Below, piece by piece: positions 10,701-22,900 of a stretch of DNA of 64,000 bases. The position numbers were made by a program, and so were the translations under genes. Source of the stretch: Trichosporon coremiiforme (Eukaryota; Basidiomycota; Tremellomycetes; Trichosporonales; Trichosporonaceae). The DNA lies in contig BCJJ01000022.1 of NCBI GenBank assembly GCA_039545355.1, positions 1 through 64,000 on the forward strand, written 5' to 3'. Numbering within the stretch: the stretch's first letter is position 1; each line of letters starts with the position of its first letter. The notes beneath the pieces were generated by a model. The model saw only the letters and a list, made by a program, of their open reading frames with translations. It was not told where the DNA came from and searched no databases.

Positions 10701-13003
10701 GAGAAAGAAGTGGGCAAAGTAGAGAAGGGGGATGTAGAGAGGCGCGGTCGACGAGTGCGGACGAGCGGACGAGCGGACGAGCCAAAGTGAGCATGCGAAC
10801 ATGTGGCGTTCACGCCGCATTATGGCTGAATGCAGCATCGACATAGAGTTTACAGTTCCCGCGGATTTCCCTGTCCTGGGGCTGAAGTGACTGAGGGGAC
10901 CTGACCGCAACCTGACCGCATGACCGTATGACCGGACTTTTGCGTTTGAGGCCAGGCGAGGCGTCAGTTACGTGCGGAGAATAGAAACTCGCTTGAGAGT
11001 TTGAGAGCCTCGCATGCCAGCGCACATGTGCTCCGGCAGAGAACCAATCGTGGGACGTGGCCATGCTCGTGCGATAATTGGCAGGTCTGACGACTGCGTT
11101 GGCGAGCGGATTCGGTCTGACGAGTCTTACGAGAGTACCGAACACGAGAGGCAGAGGGGGGCGGAACGGGGTCTGCATCGTCGCCGGACCGCTGGACCGA
11201 GACAGATGGGAATCGTAACGGTGCAGTACGCGTGTGCGAAACGATGTTCCGCACTCCGCCCAGCTTTGGTGGCTTGTGGCTGGGTCTGACTCGGCGACCG
11301 ATTCGAACGGCTTGAATTGCTTGAACCGTTTGAACGGCTTGGTCGGCATGAACAGCATGAACGGGGCGGGACATAGTCATTCCTCGTCGTACTCGTCGTA
11401 ACCGTCTTCGGTCCCCGAATCGTCGACTCGCGATGCGAACCGCGACGTGAGTTGGCCGATAAGCTGTGGCCAATCGAGGGGAGATGCGAATGAGGACCCG
11501 GGCGGTGGGTACCTCGTGCTCCTCGTGCTGTCGCGGCCGATGGGTTTGGGGCCGCCTTGGAATCTTACTCGTCATCTCACTGTGTCTTCACAAGAATCCG
11601 ATCATGTTGCTATTCTGAACTGTTGCAGAAAGCCCATGGGTGCGTGGACAGATCCAATCGATGTCCACTCACCCCTCGTCAACTCCCTACCAGATCGCCA
11701 GCCACTAAGCCAGGTCAGGCGAGCACGCCTTCTAGCCCATCGAACCATTGTTACAGCCGGCTTTGCCTCGGCCGACTGTGACATCCCGTAACCCTGTCCG
11801 CTAGCTGTCCGGGCACGAGACCCCCCTTCCCCAGGAGCATAGTAGACCCGCACCTCGGTAGCGACGCAACGATGTACTAACGTCACCGAGATTGCTAGAC
11901 CGCGGCTGAACGCGTCAACGTGGTAGTTCAGCCTGAGTTAGTTGTGGCGATGACAGGACCCGGTGGCCAGTGGTAGGCTACGATACTAGGTGATCCACGT
12001 TTAAACCTGGGTACGTGAGATGGACGACTATTCGAAGGCGTTCAGTACAGCCCAAGTGACGGGAGCTGGATCATCCGGCGCTATTCTGCACGACCCTCAA
12101 CAGAGCCCGAGACAGCGTCGACACCCGTCAAGACAGCCTGTTAAACGCGTGAATGAGACTCAAGGAGTCAGTGGCTGGCTGCGAGCGGGTGCGCCACGGT
12201 AAGGCAAAAAGACGGTTTCTCCGAGCACAACCTCGACGCCAACGAGCCACCATCTCATTCAAGTGAGCGGGGACCAGCCCGCGCGCGACGCACGCGATCA
12301 CGACCATCACGCCAACGTCGAAAGCACTTCCGGGGATTCCCGAAGCGCCGTACTGGTGCTGTACATGTGTGCCAGGTGGCGAGCATACACCCCCGAGGCG
12401 CCGAGGCATGTGACTTCCGAGGCTGCCAGCTGCATTCGGTTCGAGCCTGTTAGTCACCACTCACCAGCGCGCGAGCGGCGCCGCGGGCGCCTCATTGCTC
12501 TGTCAATTCCCCTTCTCTTGGTTTGTATTGTCGGCACTGTTGTCAGTGCTTGTCACAATTCACTACCCCTGCGGAGGACCCACTCTTGATCTCGTGAGGA
12601 GGGGTTGGCGCTGCCTGGCGTCAATGAGCCAGCTATCATCAACCGACCGCCTGCCGAGGGTCATCGGCGCCGAGGCTCGTGAGGCACGCTACCTGCGCCA
12701 GACGCTCGAAGAGCACGCCAGAGCGCACGGCAGTGCCACGAGATTTCGTTTACATTCTAGCGCTGCTTGCAGATCCATAGTTTTTGCCCACCGGGGCGCT
12801 GTTGTGAGCCCACTCTTCTCACGTCTGGACTAGTAGTGAGTCACCTGCTCCGCCTGGGGCGGAGCAGTGCGGCTGGGCTGCTGTGAGGTTGATGCATTGT
12901 ACAACGGGTTGTGGTGTTGGGACAGTCTCTTCTATGCTGTAATTTAGTGTTCTGTGTTGCTTGTGACAGATCAACTCGAGTCGAGCACCAGGAATTGTGC
13001 CGC
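7715..13003. other. 5.3-kb gene-poor interval upstream of the bHLH gene
   Basis: No gene I can support. The open frames (up to ~195 codons) overlap on both strands, are rich in Arg/Ser/Ala/His and carry no domain, secretion signal or consistent splicing. Content seen: a GT run near 8226-8243, a GGGATCGA repeat (8478-8523), small duplications (9930-9990, 10765-10785, 11296-11345), and G-rich plus-strand DNA at 8150-8560, that is, pyrimidine-rich on the bHLH coding strand. Likely a long regulatory region and 5' leader of the bHLH gene plus the 3' flank of the next gene. No tRNA signature seen. Confidence 0.5.
8478..8523. repeat. GGGATCG(A/T) tandem repeat
   Basis: Five imperfect copies of an 8-10-bp unit with core GGGATCG, about 0.8 kb upstream of the bHLH start. 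Confidence 0.75.
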
Positions 13004-15166
13004 TCATCGATGCTGATACGGTTGATAGCCGTATTGCTGCTGTTGCTGGTACTGAGTCTGGGGCTGTTGCGCGAACGCCTGCGCTTGTGGCGCGAACCGC
13101 CCGCTGGGCGAGTTGACTCGGGGAACACTCTGCGCGGCACCCATACCTCCCGCCCGCGCCTCGACGAGCATTTGAGCAAGGACCTTGCCCTTCATATCCT
13201 CGAGGATTGGCGCGATGATGCCAGGTAACTTGGAGTGGACCCAGTCCTCGATGTCCTTCAGAATCGCCGTCTTCCAGCCTGCCATCTTGGCGTCGAACTC
13301 GGGGCCTAATGCGGCCGGCTGCTTCGCGTTCGCTGGTGCTTGCGCGTTCGCCGGCCACGCATTGAGGGTGGCGACTTCCGCGCGCAAGACGGAGACTTCG
13401 GACGTCACGGTCGACAGCTGGGCGCGCATCGCGTCCATCTGCGCTTTCAGCATTGCGATCTCCGAGTTCGGGGCTGAGTTCGCGGGAACTGAGTTGACAG
13501 GAGCGGAGGTCGTGGCTGGTGGCTGCGTAGGAGTGACGGCACCAGGCGCGGGAGTGCCCTCAAGCGAAGCGCCGGCGGACGCGGCAGGTGGCAGAGCGGC
13601 TCTCCGTGCAGCGGCGAGCTCGTACTTGCCGACAGCCTGGTTCAGGTCGAACCGCTGCTCGTCGATGTCGCTCTGCAGACCCTCGTACCGCTCATCGAGG
13701 GCTGATTCGACAGCCTCGACACGCTGCAGTACCTCGCTCAAGAGGGCGCGCAGTTTGATCTGCGGCCGTGCACCGGCAGCAGACTCGCCCTGCGCTTCCT
13801 CCACCTTCGGGGCATTTAGCTGAACTGGCAGCGAAGTTGACGCTTGCGCCGGCGCAATTTGCGGGGCCGGCGACGCCTGGACGGGTATCGCAGTGGCAGG
13901 CGGCGCGGCCGGAGCTGAGAGTGTCGTAGGGATCGACGCCTTGACGATGTCCTTCACCTGATCGAGTGTCGGTGCATTCAGCCTGATCAGCGCTTTAATG
14001 TGCTCATCGCTGATTCCAACCGGCACACTCTTCTTGACGATGACCCGGACCTGTTCCTCGTTCAGACCCGTCGCAGACGCCTTCACGATCTCCCTCACGC
14101 TCTCTTCGCTCGGCGCGGCCTTGGCGACGATAGCGCGGACCTGCGCCTCGTTTAGCCCCGTATTGCACGCTCTGGCGATCTCGCGCACGCGATCTTCCGT
14201 AACGCCTTCCTTTCGCACGAGGGTGCGGATCTCCTCCTCGCTCATTGTCGGAGTCACGGGCGAGGTCGTTGTCGGTGTCGACGCCTTCACGAACGCCTTG
14301 ATCTCCTCCTCTGTGAGGCCCGGAGCCGGCTGCTGTGATCTCTGCTCAAGCCTAGAAACTCGGGACTTGAGTTCATCGACGTGCAGACCGCTGACGTCTC
14401 CGGTCGAGACGCCTGGCACGGCGAGCACCTGCTGCAGCAGGGACACGAATGAGTCCTGCAGCGACTCGCACTCCGTCTTCAGCGCTGATTCGGCTGCGGA
14501 CAGCGCGCCCTCCGCCTCTGCTAGCGTGACGGCATCAGGCTGGAACTCCTTTATCCGCTGCAAAGCACGCGAGGCCTGTTCCACCTTCGCCTTGGCCATG
14601 ATCGAGCGCGAAAGATATCTGGTGACAGCTCGCGGGGATTTAATTCAGCTGTACGTCCCACGACAAATGACGGCCATGTGCCCGAGAATACGGAGGAGTA
14701 CTCACTGCGTCAACCCATCGAGCCCCTTGAACACTGGCTCCTTCGGGATCTCCCTCGAGTCCCTCGCCGGCGTGCCGTCTCTAGAAACACTACCTCTACT
14801 GCCAGGCGACGACCCGCGGCGCGAAATCCGCTCTTCCCTACTATCTCTGCTGTCGCGCGAGTACTGATCGTACATGACCGGTCTGTCAATCCTACCCGAG
14901 GGCGAGTCCCATCTCTCGCGATCCGTGCGGCGCGGCGGCGGCGGTATCCGTGGTCGAGGGGGAGGAGACGGCGGACGACCGCGCGGTGTGGACGGCTGCC
15001 GTCCGGGTCGCGGGGGAAGGGACGAGACGGGCGATGGCGGGCGACCAGTTCGCGGCGGCAGAGACGTGGGCGGTGAAGCTGACCGCTGCCGTTCTCGACC
15101 GTCTGAGCCGCGACGGAACTCGGTCACTTGCCCCGGTTCGGGCGAGGAGGGGCGGTGGGATTGCAT
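13004..15166 (-). CDS. unknown protein with tandem helical repeats and coiled coil
   Basis: 691 residues from exons 15166-14706 and 14618-13004 (87-bp intron, CA|A join). ATG 15166 is the first in-frame ATG after an upstream stop; a further 5' exon cannot be excluded. Residues 1-~150 are Pro/Arg/Ser-rich and basic. Residues ~161-250 are helical and Glu/Ala-rich. Residues ~253-382 hold eight copies of a 15-18-residue motif of the form (T/S/N)EExVRxIVKxS, for example LTEEEIKAFVKAS, LNEAQVRAIVAKA and LNEEQVRVIVKKS. After an Ala/Pro linker comes another heptad-rich region (LSEVLQRVEAVESALDERYEGL), then a Gln/Tyr-rich tail (QYQQQQQYGYQPYQHR). No family recognised; the layout suggests a scaffold or cytoskeletal protein. 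Confidence 0.72.
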
Positions 15167-15476
15167 TATCGGGACATGGGTAGGTTCGCGTGAAGGTCGT
15201 TGCGTGTTGGTCAAGTTGCTTTCGGCGGGTGGACAGGTTCCGCGGATATCAAGAAATCAGCCGCGTCAATAGAATCAGATGCGCTGAGGCTTTTGTAATC
15301 TGGGGAAGCTGGATGCAAGGAGGGTGCTGCTGGTTGATGTCAGTGGATGCTGTCTTCTGATGGGGCTGCAGATCAAGGGCCAAGATTGCAGATGAGGTCA
15401 CAACAAGGGTTTCTTAACCAGTCCCCCCTCTTCTTCACAAGTGTCACGTGAGCGTTTAGTATCAGAGGTCTGCAGT

Positions 15477-15690
15477 CGTGGGAAAGCCTGAAACTGGGAG
15501 ACGTGACCTCCAACCTCGAGTTCTGCAAGTTCTGTTCGCGACCGTGGGAAAACTTGATACTGCGAGACGCGGCCTCCAACGTCAGAGTTCTGTAAGTTCT
15601 GTTCGCAATCGTGGGAAAGCTTGAAACTGCGAGACGTGACCTCCGAGCCCGAGTTCTGTAAGTTCTGTAAGTTCTGTTCGTGATTGTGGG
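15477..15690. repeat. ~66-bp tandem repeat (minisatellite)
   Basis: A block beginning CGTGGGAAAGC and ending AGTTCTGTTCG recurs at 15477, 15543, 15610 and (partly) 15685, with spacings of 66, 67 and 75 bases. The last spacing is stretched by an extra AGTTCTGTA copy. The copies differ at several positions, so the array is not very recent. Confidence 0.9.
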
Positions 15691-15892
15691 AAAGCTCGGC
15701 CCCACAACGGTGAAGGAGTCGACCCCCGGGAAAGCATTCTCCTGATCTCTCTGCGACCGTAAGGCAGGTTACATGAGTGCCTAACTCACAGCTGTACAGG
15801 TGTGCCGCCGGCTAGGTTCACTCGTGCCCGTGAGATGAACGCGACGTGCGCGACGCGTGCATGGCTTGAAGTACGCGTACAGTAAGCGCTGC

Positions 15893-15970
15893 GGGGGGGG
15901 GGGGGGGGGGGGGGGGGGGGGNNNNNNNNNNNNNNNNNNNNNNNNNNNNNNNNNNNNNNNNGGGGGGGGG
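15893..15970. other. scaffold gap flanked by poly-G
   Basis: 29 consecutive G (15893-15921), 40 N (15922-15961), then 9 G. The N run is a placeholder of unknown true length, and the flanking homopolymer suggests the reads failed in a poly-G tract or the ends are two-colour sequencing artefact. Confidence 0.95.
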
Positions 15971-18672
15971 TGCGCTTCGCCGCGCCGAAAATTGAACCCA
16001 CCCCGGCTCATCCGGGATGGGCTCTCGGGTTCTCGGGCTGTCTCAGACCAGAACGTGGCCTGAATGGCCTGGGTTGGGCTGAACATCGTCCCGATAAATT
16101 TGTCTCTGGCCCTGAGTGCATCCGGACTCGTTGAGTTTCTGCTCTTCACCCGCCGTCATACAAACTATGAGCGAGCGCTGGGCTGTTGGAGGGGAATGTT
16201 CACTGTGCGCGGCGGGTAGGCCCCATGCCCTTTCTCTCGGTTGATGACCACTGGATGCCTAGTGGGGTTGCTGTATAGGCGGGCACACAGGCGTTCATGA
16301 CGGGCAGCTATTGCCAAGTGCCTCCCAAGAACAGGCGGCGTCGATGTGTCCCGCCACGGCTTGGTTGCAGCCACAGACGCTGGGACCATGTACCCCGTCA
16401 GCCAGAGTGGCACGCCCGGGATTCTGGAACCACGATTCATGGAACTTCCGGCGCACGCAGCACGGGGTGCGCGGCGTACCTTTCTCGCGACCAAACTTTG
16501 TCCAGTTTGACTTCACGTTGTCGGTATGTCGCTCCTCGTTGTCCTTGATGTTGTTCGGAGAATCGAGGACGTCCGCATCGATCGCGCAAGGTCGAGCGGC
16601 ATGACTCATTCCTCATTAACAGCGTTCGTTCAGTGGTGAGAGCTGCGCGCCGTGCCAATGGAGTCTGCAGGGGTAGTCTCGACGACAGGAGAAATCGGGG
16701 GTCCAGATGAGGCGCAGGGGGGAGTGCGAGTGGGTCAGTGTGCGTTTCACTCCCGCACTTTCGCTCTGCAAGCTTTGCCCGTCTGCCATCTATACCCTCA
16801 TTCCGATAAGGCGCAGTAGATGGTGTGCGCTCCACTGGAACACAAGACGGCACACGTAAGACAGACGATGGCGTCGTCAGTGCGATCGTGCGTGGGAGAT
16901 ACCAGCGAACGGGCACATTGATCCTCGAGGAGAGCCTGCAGGGAGAGATCACCGGCCGATCAGAGTTACTTCTGCACTGGAGTGGGCTAACCCCGCTGCG
17001 CTCGCACTGGCGAATATTACCGAGGTACTTGCAGACCAACTGGAAGCTACTCGTCTGGAGCGGTTCAGCTGTGTTTTAGACTGCACCTAAACCGGTGGGC
17101 GATAGCTTCTCACACCTTGACGTCAGACTTCTCTGTGCTCTGTGGGGACAGATCTCGAACGTGCATGTGCTGCGGGGCTCGATGGACAGCCGTTATCGTA
17201 CAATGTCAGCATGGGTTCGCCCGTGTGTTCTGCGATGTGTACGGAAGGATAACGTCAGACTCGCACTCGTCTGAGCACCGTGGCCAAATCGATGGACCAA
17301 CTCTTCCTGAATGCCAGGGGCACTCGAGACGCGTGGGATGGATTGGGATTGGGTGTTTCAAGCGCGTACTGGCTGGCGTCTGGCGTTTCAGGTTTTGGGC
17401 TGAAAATTGTCTCTTCCCCAGCCAAGAGTGCCAGGAGAGAAAATGGAGTTCATAGCGCGCGGCGGGCCAGGGTGATCCCTACAATCGCTCGGACCATTGT
17501 AATTGGGGCCTGGACCGGCATTAGAACGCGAAAGCTAATAACAACCTATTCGGGGTATTAGGACAATTAGGACACGGGCCGATCCGCGAGACCCTGGCTG
17601 ATTCCTGGCCCGACGCGTCGAGGTGAGGATCCAGGGAGAGGCTGGGGACGTTCATTGGGGTTGCTCGTTGGACGGGACACTGGGCGTGCCAGATGAGAGA
17701 TGTACAGTGAGCATGCCAGGAGCACAGCAGCAGCCCAGGAAGAGCAGGAAGAACAGCGCCAGATGAGGATCGCGAAAACGCCATCGGGAAGCAAACGAGA
17801 GGCACGCCGTGACAGACGGAGATATGCGCTAGCCCTGGCCACCGTCTCTGCTCCTGTGCTCTCTCCCTCTCCTCTCCGTTATCCGCTAGCTCTGCGCCCC
17901 TCTCTCCTAGCTCTTCCAGCGCCCGACGCAACAATCAACGGCTGCATCGCATGCAATCAACTTGACCGCGTGCCGCTATGCTTCGGGTCCGTCGTTCCCA
18001 GCCTCGCTCCACCCTCACCATTGTCCGTTCTCACGGCGGTGAAGGCTGGATGTGAGCGAGCATTGATAACCAGCCAGTGCAGCATGGGTAGAGTTAGCCT
18101 TTGAACCCAATGCTGCCGAGCGTCGTGCGGCCGTGGACTCGCCCATCCGACGTTCCTCCCACTCCTCTCACGGTCCTCACACGGCCTCGCATCAGTCAAC
18201 AGCCGCCAAAACGGAGGTCAAGTAGGAGTCAAGTCAGTTGCACGCTTGCACGCTGGGAGGCGGCACTTGCTTCCCTGGGTCCTGCACCCTTTGCCGTCCT
18301 AGGTCTTGTCCCTTGCCGTCCGGGTCGACCCTGGGCTGCCTACATCCTACGGCCTACGGTGCCTTCGCGCCGTGCAGTCCGTACAGTCGAGACACTTTGC
18401 TCCCACCACGCGCACACCGTACAGTGCATACAGTGCTGTTACACCGTAGCGTTCCTCGATCCGGCAGTCCTGACTTGCTCCTCCTGCTGCTCCTGTGACT
18501 GGCACTTCCGACGACCGCTGCGACTCAGGACACTCGTACCCCGTCCTCTCCATCCACCACATCTCACTCTCTCCACTCCACCTCCTCGTGCGTGGGTCAG
18601 TGCGCTCGACAACCACCTCGCCTCGCCTTTTTCCAAACGTCTAGCACACTCACTCATTCCATCTCAACCACA

Positions 18673-18712
18673 CACTATCACACTACGACACTACGACACT
18701 ACGACACTCCGA
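18673..18712. repeat. 8-bp tandem repeat, 5 copies
   Basis: Five copies of CACTACGA (outer copies diverged) in the C/T-rich leader about 0.5 kb upstream of the Msb1-like start codon. Confidence 0.85.
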
Positions 18713-19189
18713 CAATAGCGTCGACCATCGCCCTTCCGCTAGTCGACACACTTGCACACACTGGGCCAGACTCCCTCCCCTTCCACCCCTCCCACACTAG
18801 CCACCACGACTCCATTCCTTGTTTCGTCTTTCTGACTTCCACCATCGACCTTCGGACACCTGTAACGACCTTTCTACGATCTCTTACCCACTCTCACTCA
18901 CTTGACGATCCGACCTAGCATCCCCGCTCTTTCCGCAGCCCCTTCTCGACGCCTTCTCTGGGCATCTCGTAGCGCGGCGGCCGCGCACTCACCGAAAGGA
19001 TACATCCTGCTTCACATCTAGGCACTCGATACCCCGTACGCGCTGCCCGTGAGCCGAGGGCCGTGCTCTTACCATCCGACACACGCTCCTATACCCTTCC
19101 CACCTCCCTCAAACTCTCCACGCACGCCGCATCGACGTCTGACGTAGCTTCGCCCACCGTCCCACGGCCGAGATAGCCCTTCGATCGCG

Positions 19190-22100
19190 ATGCCTTCCCT
19201 CTTCTCGCGCTCGCAACATGCTCCCAAGAAGGATCGTGCCCCCGCCGTGCTCGTCGCCAACCCTAGCGGACCGGATCGCCGCGTCCTAGGGCTCGCCAAG
19301 ACATGGAATGGCTCGAGCGTGCAGTCCAGCTCGAACATCGGCGAGTTTGGAACGGTCCCGCCGTGAGTATTGGGAAGCGTGAGACACGATCGCAACTTGT
19401 GATCCGAACGATGACTGACTATCCCCGCAGTGTCTCACATGCCGCGGCTGCCGCGAACGGCGTGAACATGTCCAGCTCGCCCTCCGAACAGTCGCTACTC
19501 CCCGGCCCGCCAGCCTTCCTGCCGACGACAGTGCCGCTAAGCGCGACCCAGGCCATCACATCAGTGGATGCCGGGCGCAGCGCTGAGAGCTCTGGAAGGC
19601 CTTACGGTTTCCTTGCGGCTGTGGGGCGCAATGTGGTTCTTGGCATCGACGAGGTTGCCAGGATCATCCGTGAAGTCGGTGCCGAGCTATCACGACGAGG
19701 TGAGCTTGGTGGTGCCGTTTGTAGAGCTAACGTGCAGCGCTCGACACACCGCTGCTGTTTTCGAACCAGAACCTGGAGCTCAACCAGGTCCGCATGAAGA
19801 TGCTGATCCAGACGTACATCGGGACCATCCGGTAGGCCCAAGTGGAGATTCCAGTCTGACGCCCAGCACGCACAACCGTAATCCGACTAAGACAGCCGTC
19901 GCGACATGGGAGCAAGATCTGAAGTTTGCCAATGACCAAGAGCTGGCTTGGCTGCTGCGGTGGGCCCTGTCGCGTCTAACACGCGTCCGGGACGGGACGA
20001 GAGAGGTGTCTCACGGCTGCATCGAGTGGGAGCAGTACGAGGAATGGCGTGGACGCGAGAGAGGTGAGTTGGGCCACCACGATCAAACTGACGTCCAGCG
20101 GCCAAGTACCCGTATGACGCGTTCAACAGCCTCGCAACCATCGTTTCCGCCGATGTCTACAAGTACATCATCTCTCCGCTGTTCTCCCTTTTGTCAAAGT
20201 GCACAGCCCACTCACACAACTCTGGACTGACGCCCCACGCCCTGGCGTCCTACTTTGCGCCTCTTCTCTTCGACATCCCGACCAATGTGACATGTCTCGC
20301 GTCCCATGCCGCGTTCGTGCGCGCGGCTGCCGCCACGGAACACATGATCCTAGCCAATATCCGTTCATCGGGACGGCCAACCGAGGGTGGCGGCCTCGGC
20401 CTGACGGACCTGCCGTCCAGGCTGAAGGAGTGGGTCAACGGCTACCCTTCCATGATCGTGTCGGACGCCGATCTCTCTCGCGGTATGCCCCGCCGGGCAG
20501 CCCGTGTCATTCGTTGCGAGACGGCATCGCGCACGGTCCGTGCCTACTCGCGAGATCTCGTCGCCAGCGCGGAACTCTGGGGCAGCGAAACGCCTAGCTG
20601 GGACGCTTGGAACCGCGTCGTGTTGAAGGAGAAGCGGGGTGAGGCTGCCCGGCCAAAGTTCTCGGCGGCTTACCGTCGCAAGATGGCCGTCAAGGAGACC
20701 CTGCCGCTGCCGGCGTCTTCGCAGCGATCACAGCAGGTCGTCTATGGCGCTCCTCTGAATCATGGGGGACCGGTCACGAAGATGGAGAAGGACGAGGGCG
20801 AGGCTGGTCGCTTCGCATCCCTCGCCGGCAAGGAGTGGAGCGCATTCGAGGAGCTCGGCTTCGACTCGCAGGCGATGTCCCGACGAGGAGAGCCCGAGCG
20901 GCCAGATATGCAGAGCCGGCTGCAGTTCGACCTGAACGAGAGTGCTAAACAGGTCAGTTAGCTTTTGCGTCATCTTAACTAACATTCAGAGCGTCGCCGA
21001 GCGACGCCAGACGATGGACTGGAGCGACTTTGCCGACGGTGGCTTCACTAGGACTGAGTCTTACTTAACTGCGTCGCTCACGTTCTCCGCCCCGATCCAG
21101 TCCTCGATCACCGAGTGGCCGAAGGAGCGCGATGAGTTGCAGCGTCGCCTCCACAAGACGCACAAGGAGGCGACGCCGTTCAACTACGACACGACGCCGC
21201 GCTTCGGACGCAACTCTGGTGTGGAGGGTATCGACGACAAGGGCCGTGTCTACATCGAGGAGGCGTTCATCGACTGCTGGTCCGACTTCATGATGGGCGC
21301 AGGCTGGATGGACCGCGACGAGTTGACGTTCAAGGAGGCATCCTGGGCGCTTGTTGAGTACAGGGCCAAGCCCAACCACCCGGACGCTGTCGACAGCTTT
21401 GCCGACGACCCGCGTGATACCGAGCTGCACTTCCTGTTCGAGGAGCGCGTGCCTTTAGAGTATCAGATGGCTATCGCAGACCCGAAGCGAAAGAAGACTT
21501 TGGGCAAGTTGTTCGCGAAGCGAAGCAAGAAGCAGCAGCCGCCTCCCAAGCTCTCGCCCAGGGACGACTTTGAGAAGATGCTCACCGTCAACCGGACACA
21601 ACAAAAGCGCATCAACCTGACGCGCGCCGACCAGTCTGTTTCGTCCCAGCTGTGGCAGGCGCTCAACGAGCCCTCGCCGACTGTCAAGAAGTCCAGCAGC
21701 ATCTCTAGCAACGGCCAGGGCTACTTCCCGCCCCAGCAGCCGAAATCCGCTTCCCCGAAAGAGGCGCCTCCCCTGCCCGAGAAGGACGCGAAGCCGGCGA
21801 ACGGCTCGTCCAAGACCCGCATGTTCAAGTCGATCCGCCGTGTCAAGTCCAACGGCAGGCAGCGTGAAACGGCCAAGCAGCGCGAGGTCTCGATGGATTT
21901 CGAGGTTCAGTCTGCCTCCGGGCTGAGCTCTGGTGCAAGCAGTCCGCAGAACGAAAAGTCGCTCAAGGACGAAGAGAAGTGGATGGACATTCTTATCGCG
22001 AATGGTGCCCGTCCCATGGCTCAAGCCGTGCCGCCTTCTGGTGCGCCGCTGCAAGCCGCCACGAGCCAGTCGTCTACCATCCGGCGTGTCTCTCCTTCGT

Positions 22101-22900
22101 CGCGCAAGAGCCCGCCTTCGGATGACCTGACGCCGCCCGCCTCTCAGCTCGGCGACATGCACCTGCGTAACACCTCTCCGCCCAAGCCTGCCGGCTTACA
22201 GTCCCCGATCCAGATGAACGGTCACGCGTTCGAGAACGGACACCGCGGCGAGCCCGTCTTCGAGCCGCCCGAGCTGAGCGTCACACGCTCGCAGGACTCT
22301 TCTTACGAGGACTCGACGCGCGAGTCTGTGGTTACGAGCGACGACGCCTCCGTCCTTCCCTCCGACTCTATCTCGATGCGGCGCCCGACATCGGACGCCG
22401 AGTCCGAGCCCTTCTCGCCGATCGAGGCGCCTCCCCTCCCCGTCCCGCCCGTGCAGCAGACGTCGCGCGGCCCCCTCCCTCCCCTCCCCCCGGCACTCGC
22501 AAAGCGCGCCCTGCCCCCGACACCCCAACAGCCGAGCGAGTACCAGCAGGAGCTGATCCAGCCCCGCCCCCGACAGCACAGCGACCGTGACGCGATCGCG
22601 TCCATCGTGGACGGCTACGGGCGCGATTCAGTCGCTGACGACGTGTACGGCGGCCTGCAGCGGGACTCGATCTTGAGCCAGACGTACGCCTCCGAGCGCG
22701 GCGACAGCATGTACGACCCGCGCGAGAGCACCGACGGCGGATACGTCGAGGACCTGCCCCCGCCCGGCCCGATCTTCGACCTCACGCCCGGCCGCGAGCC
22801 CTCGCCCGCGCGGTACAAGCACGGCGAGCCGCTCCAGTTCGTCGGCGAGGAGGACGAGGAAGAGGAGGAGGACGAGTACTACAGCCGTCACCGGTACTAG
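19190..22900 (+). CDS. Msb1/Mug8-like cell-polarity protein (RhoGAP-like fold)
   Basis: 1165 residues from six exons: 19190-19362, 19431-19699, 19738-19831, 19867-20063, 20099-20952, 20990-22900; introns 35-68 bp. After a short basic N-terminus the protein has LGIDEVARIIREVGAELSRR, LDTPLLFSNQNLELNQ, DLKFANDQELAWLLRWALSRL, AFNSLATIVSADVYKYIISPLF and LTPHALASYFAPLLFD...HAAFVRAAAATEHMILANIR, the order of the fungal Msb1/Mug8 domain, which resembles RhoGAP. The second half (from ~540) is disordered with proline stretches (PPLPVPPVQQ, PLPPLPPALAKRALPPTP) that fit SH3 ligands, and ends in an acidic EEDEEEEEDEYYSRHRY tail. Msb1 acts with Cdc42/Rho1 at bud sites in yeast. The fourth join (intron 19832-19866) is the least certain. 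Confidence 0.82.

Larger units (their letters stand above)
15167..19189. other. 4.0-kb divergent intergenic interval with assembly gap
   Basis: Lies between two divergently transcribed genes. It contains the ~66-bp tandem repeat (15477-15690), the G-run/N gap (15893-15970), an 8-bp repeat (18673-18712) and a pyrimidine-rich leader of about 1 kb before the Msb1-like gene (18100-19180). The open frame at 16437-17039 (minus) has no recognisable content. No RNA gene seen. Confidence 0.5.

Noticed and set aside
15477..15690. CRISPR-like array
   Set aside because: Contiguous diverged tandem copies without unique spacers, in a eukaryotic genome.
16437..17039. 200-codon minus-strand frame after the gap
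   Set aside because: No recognisable motif and composition like the surrounding spacer.
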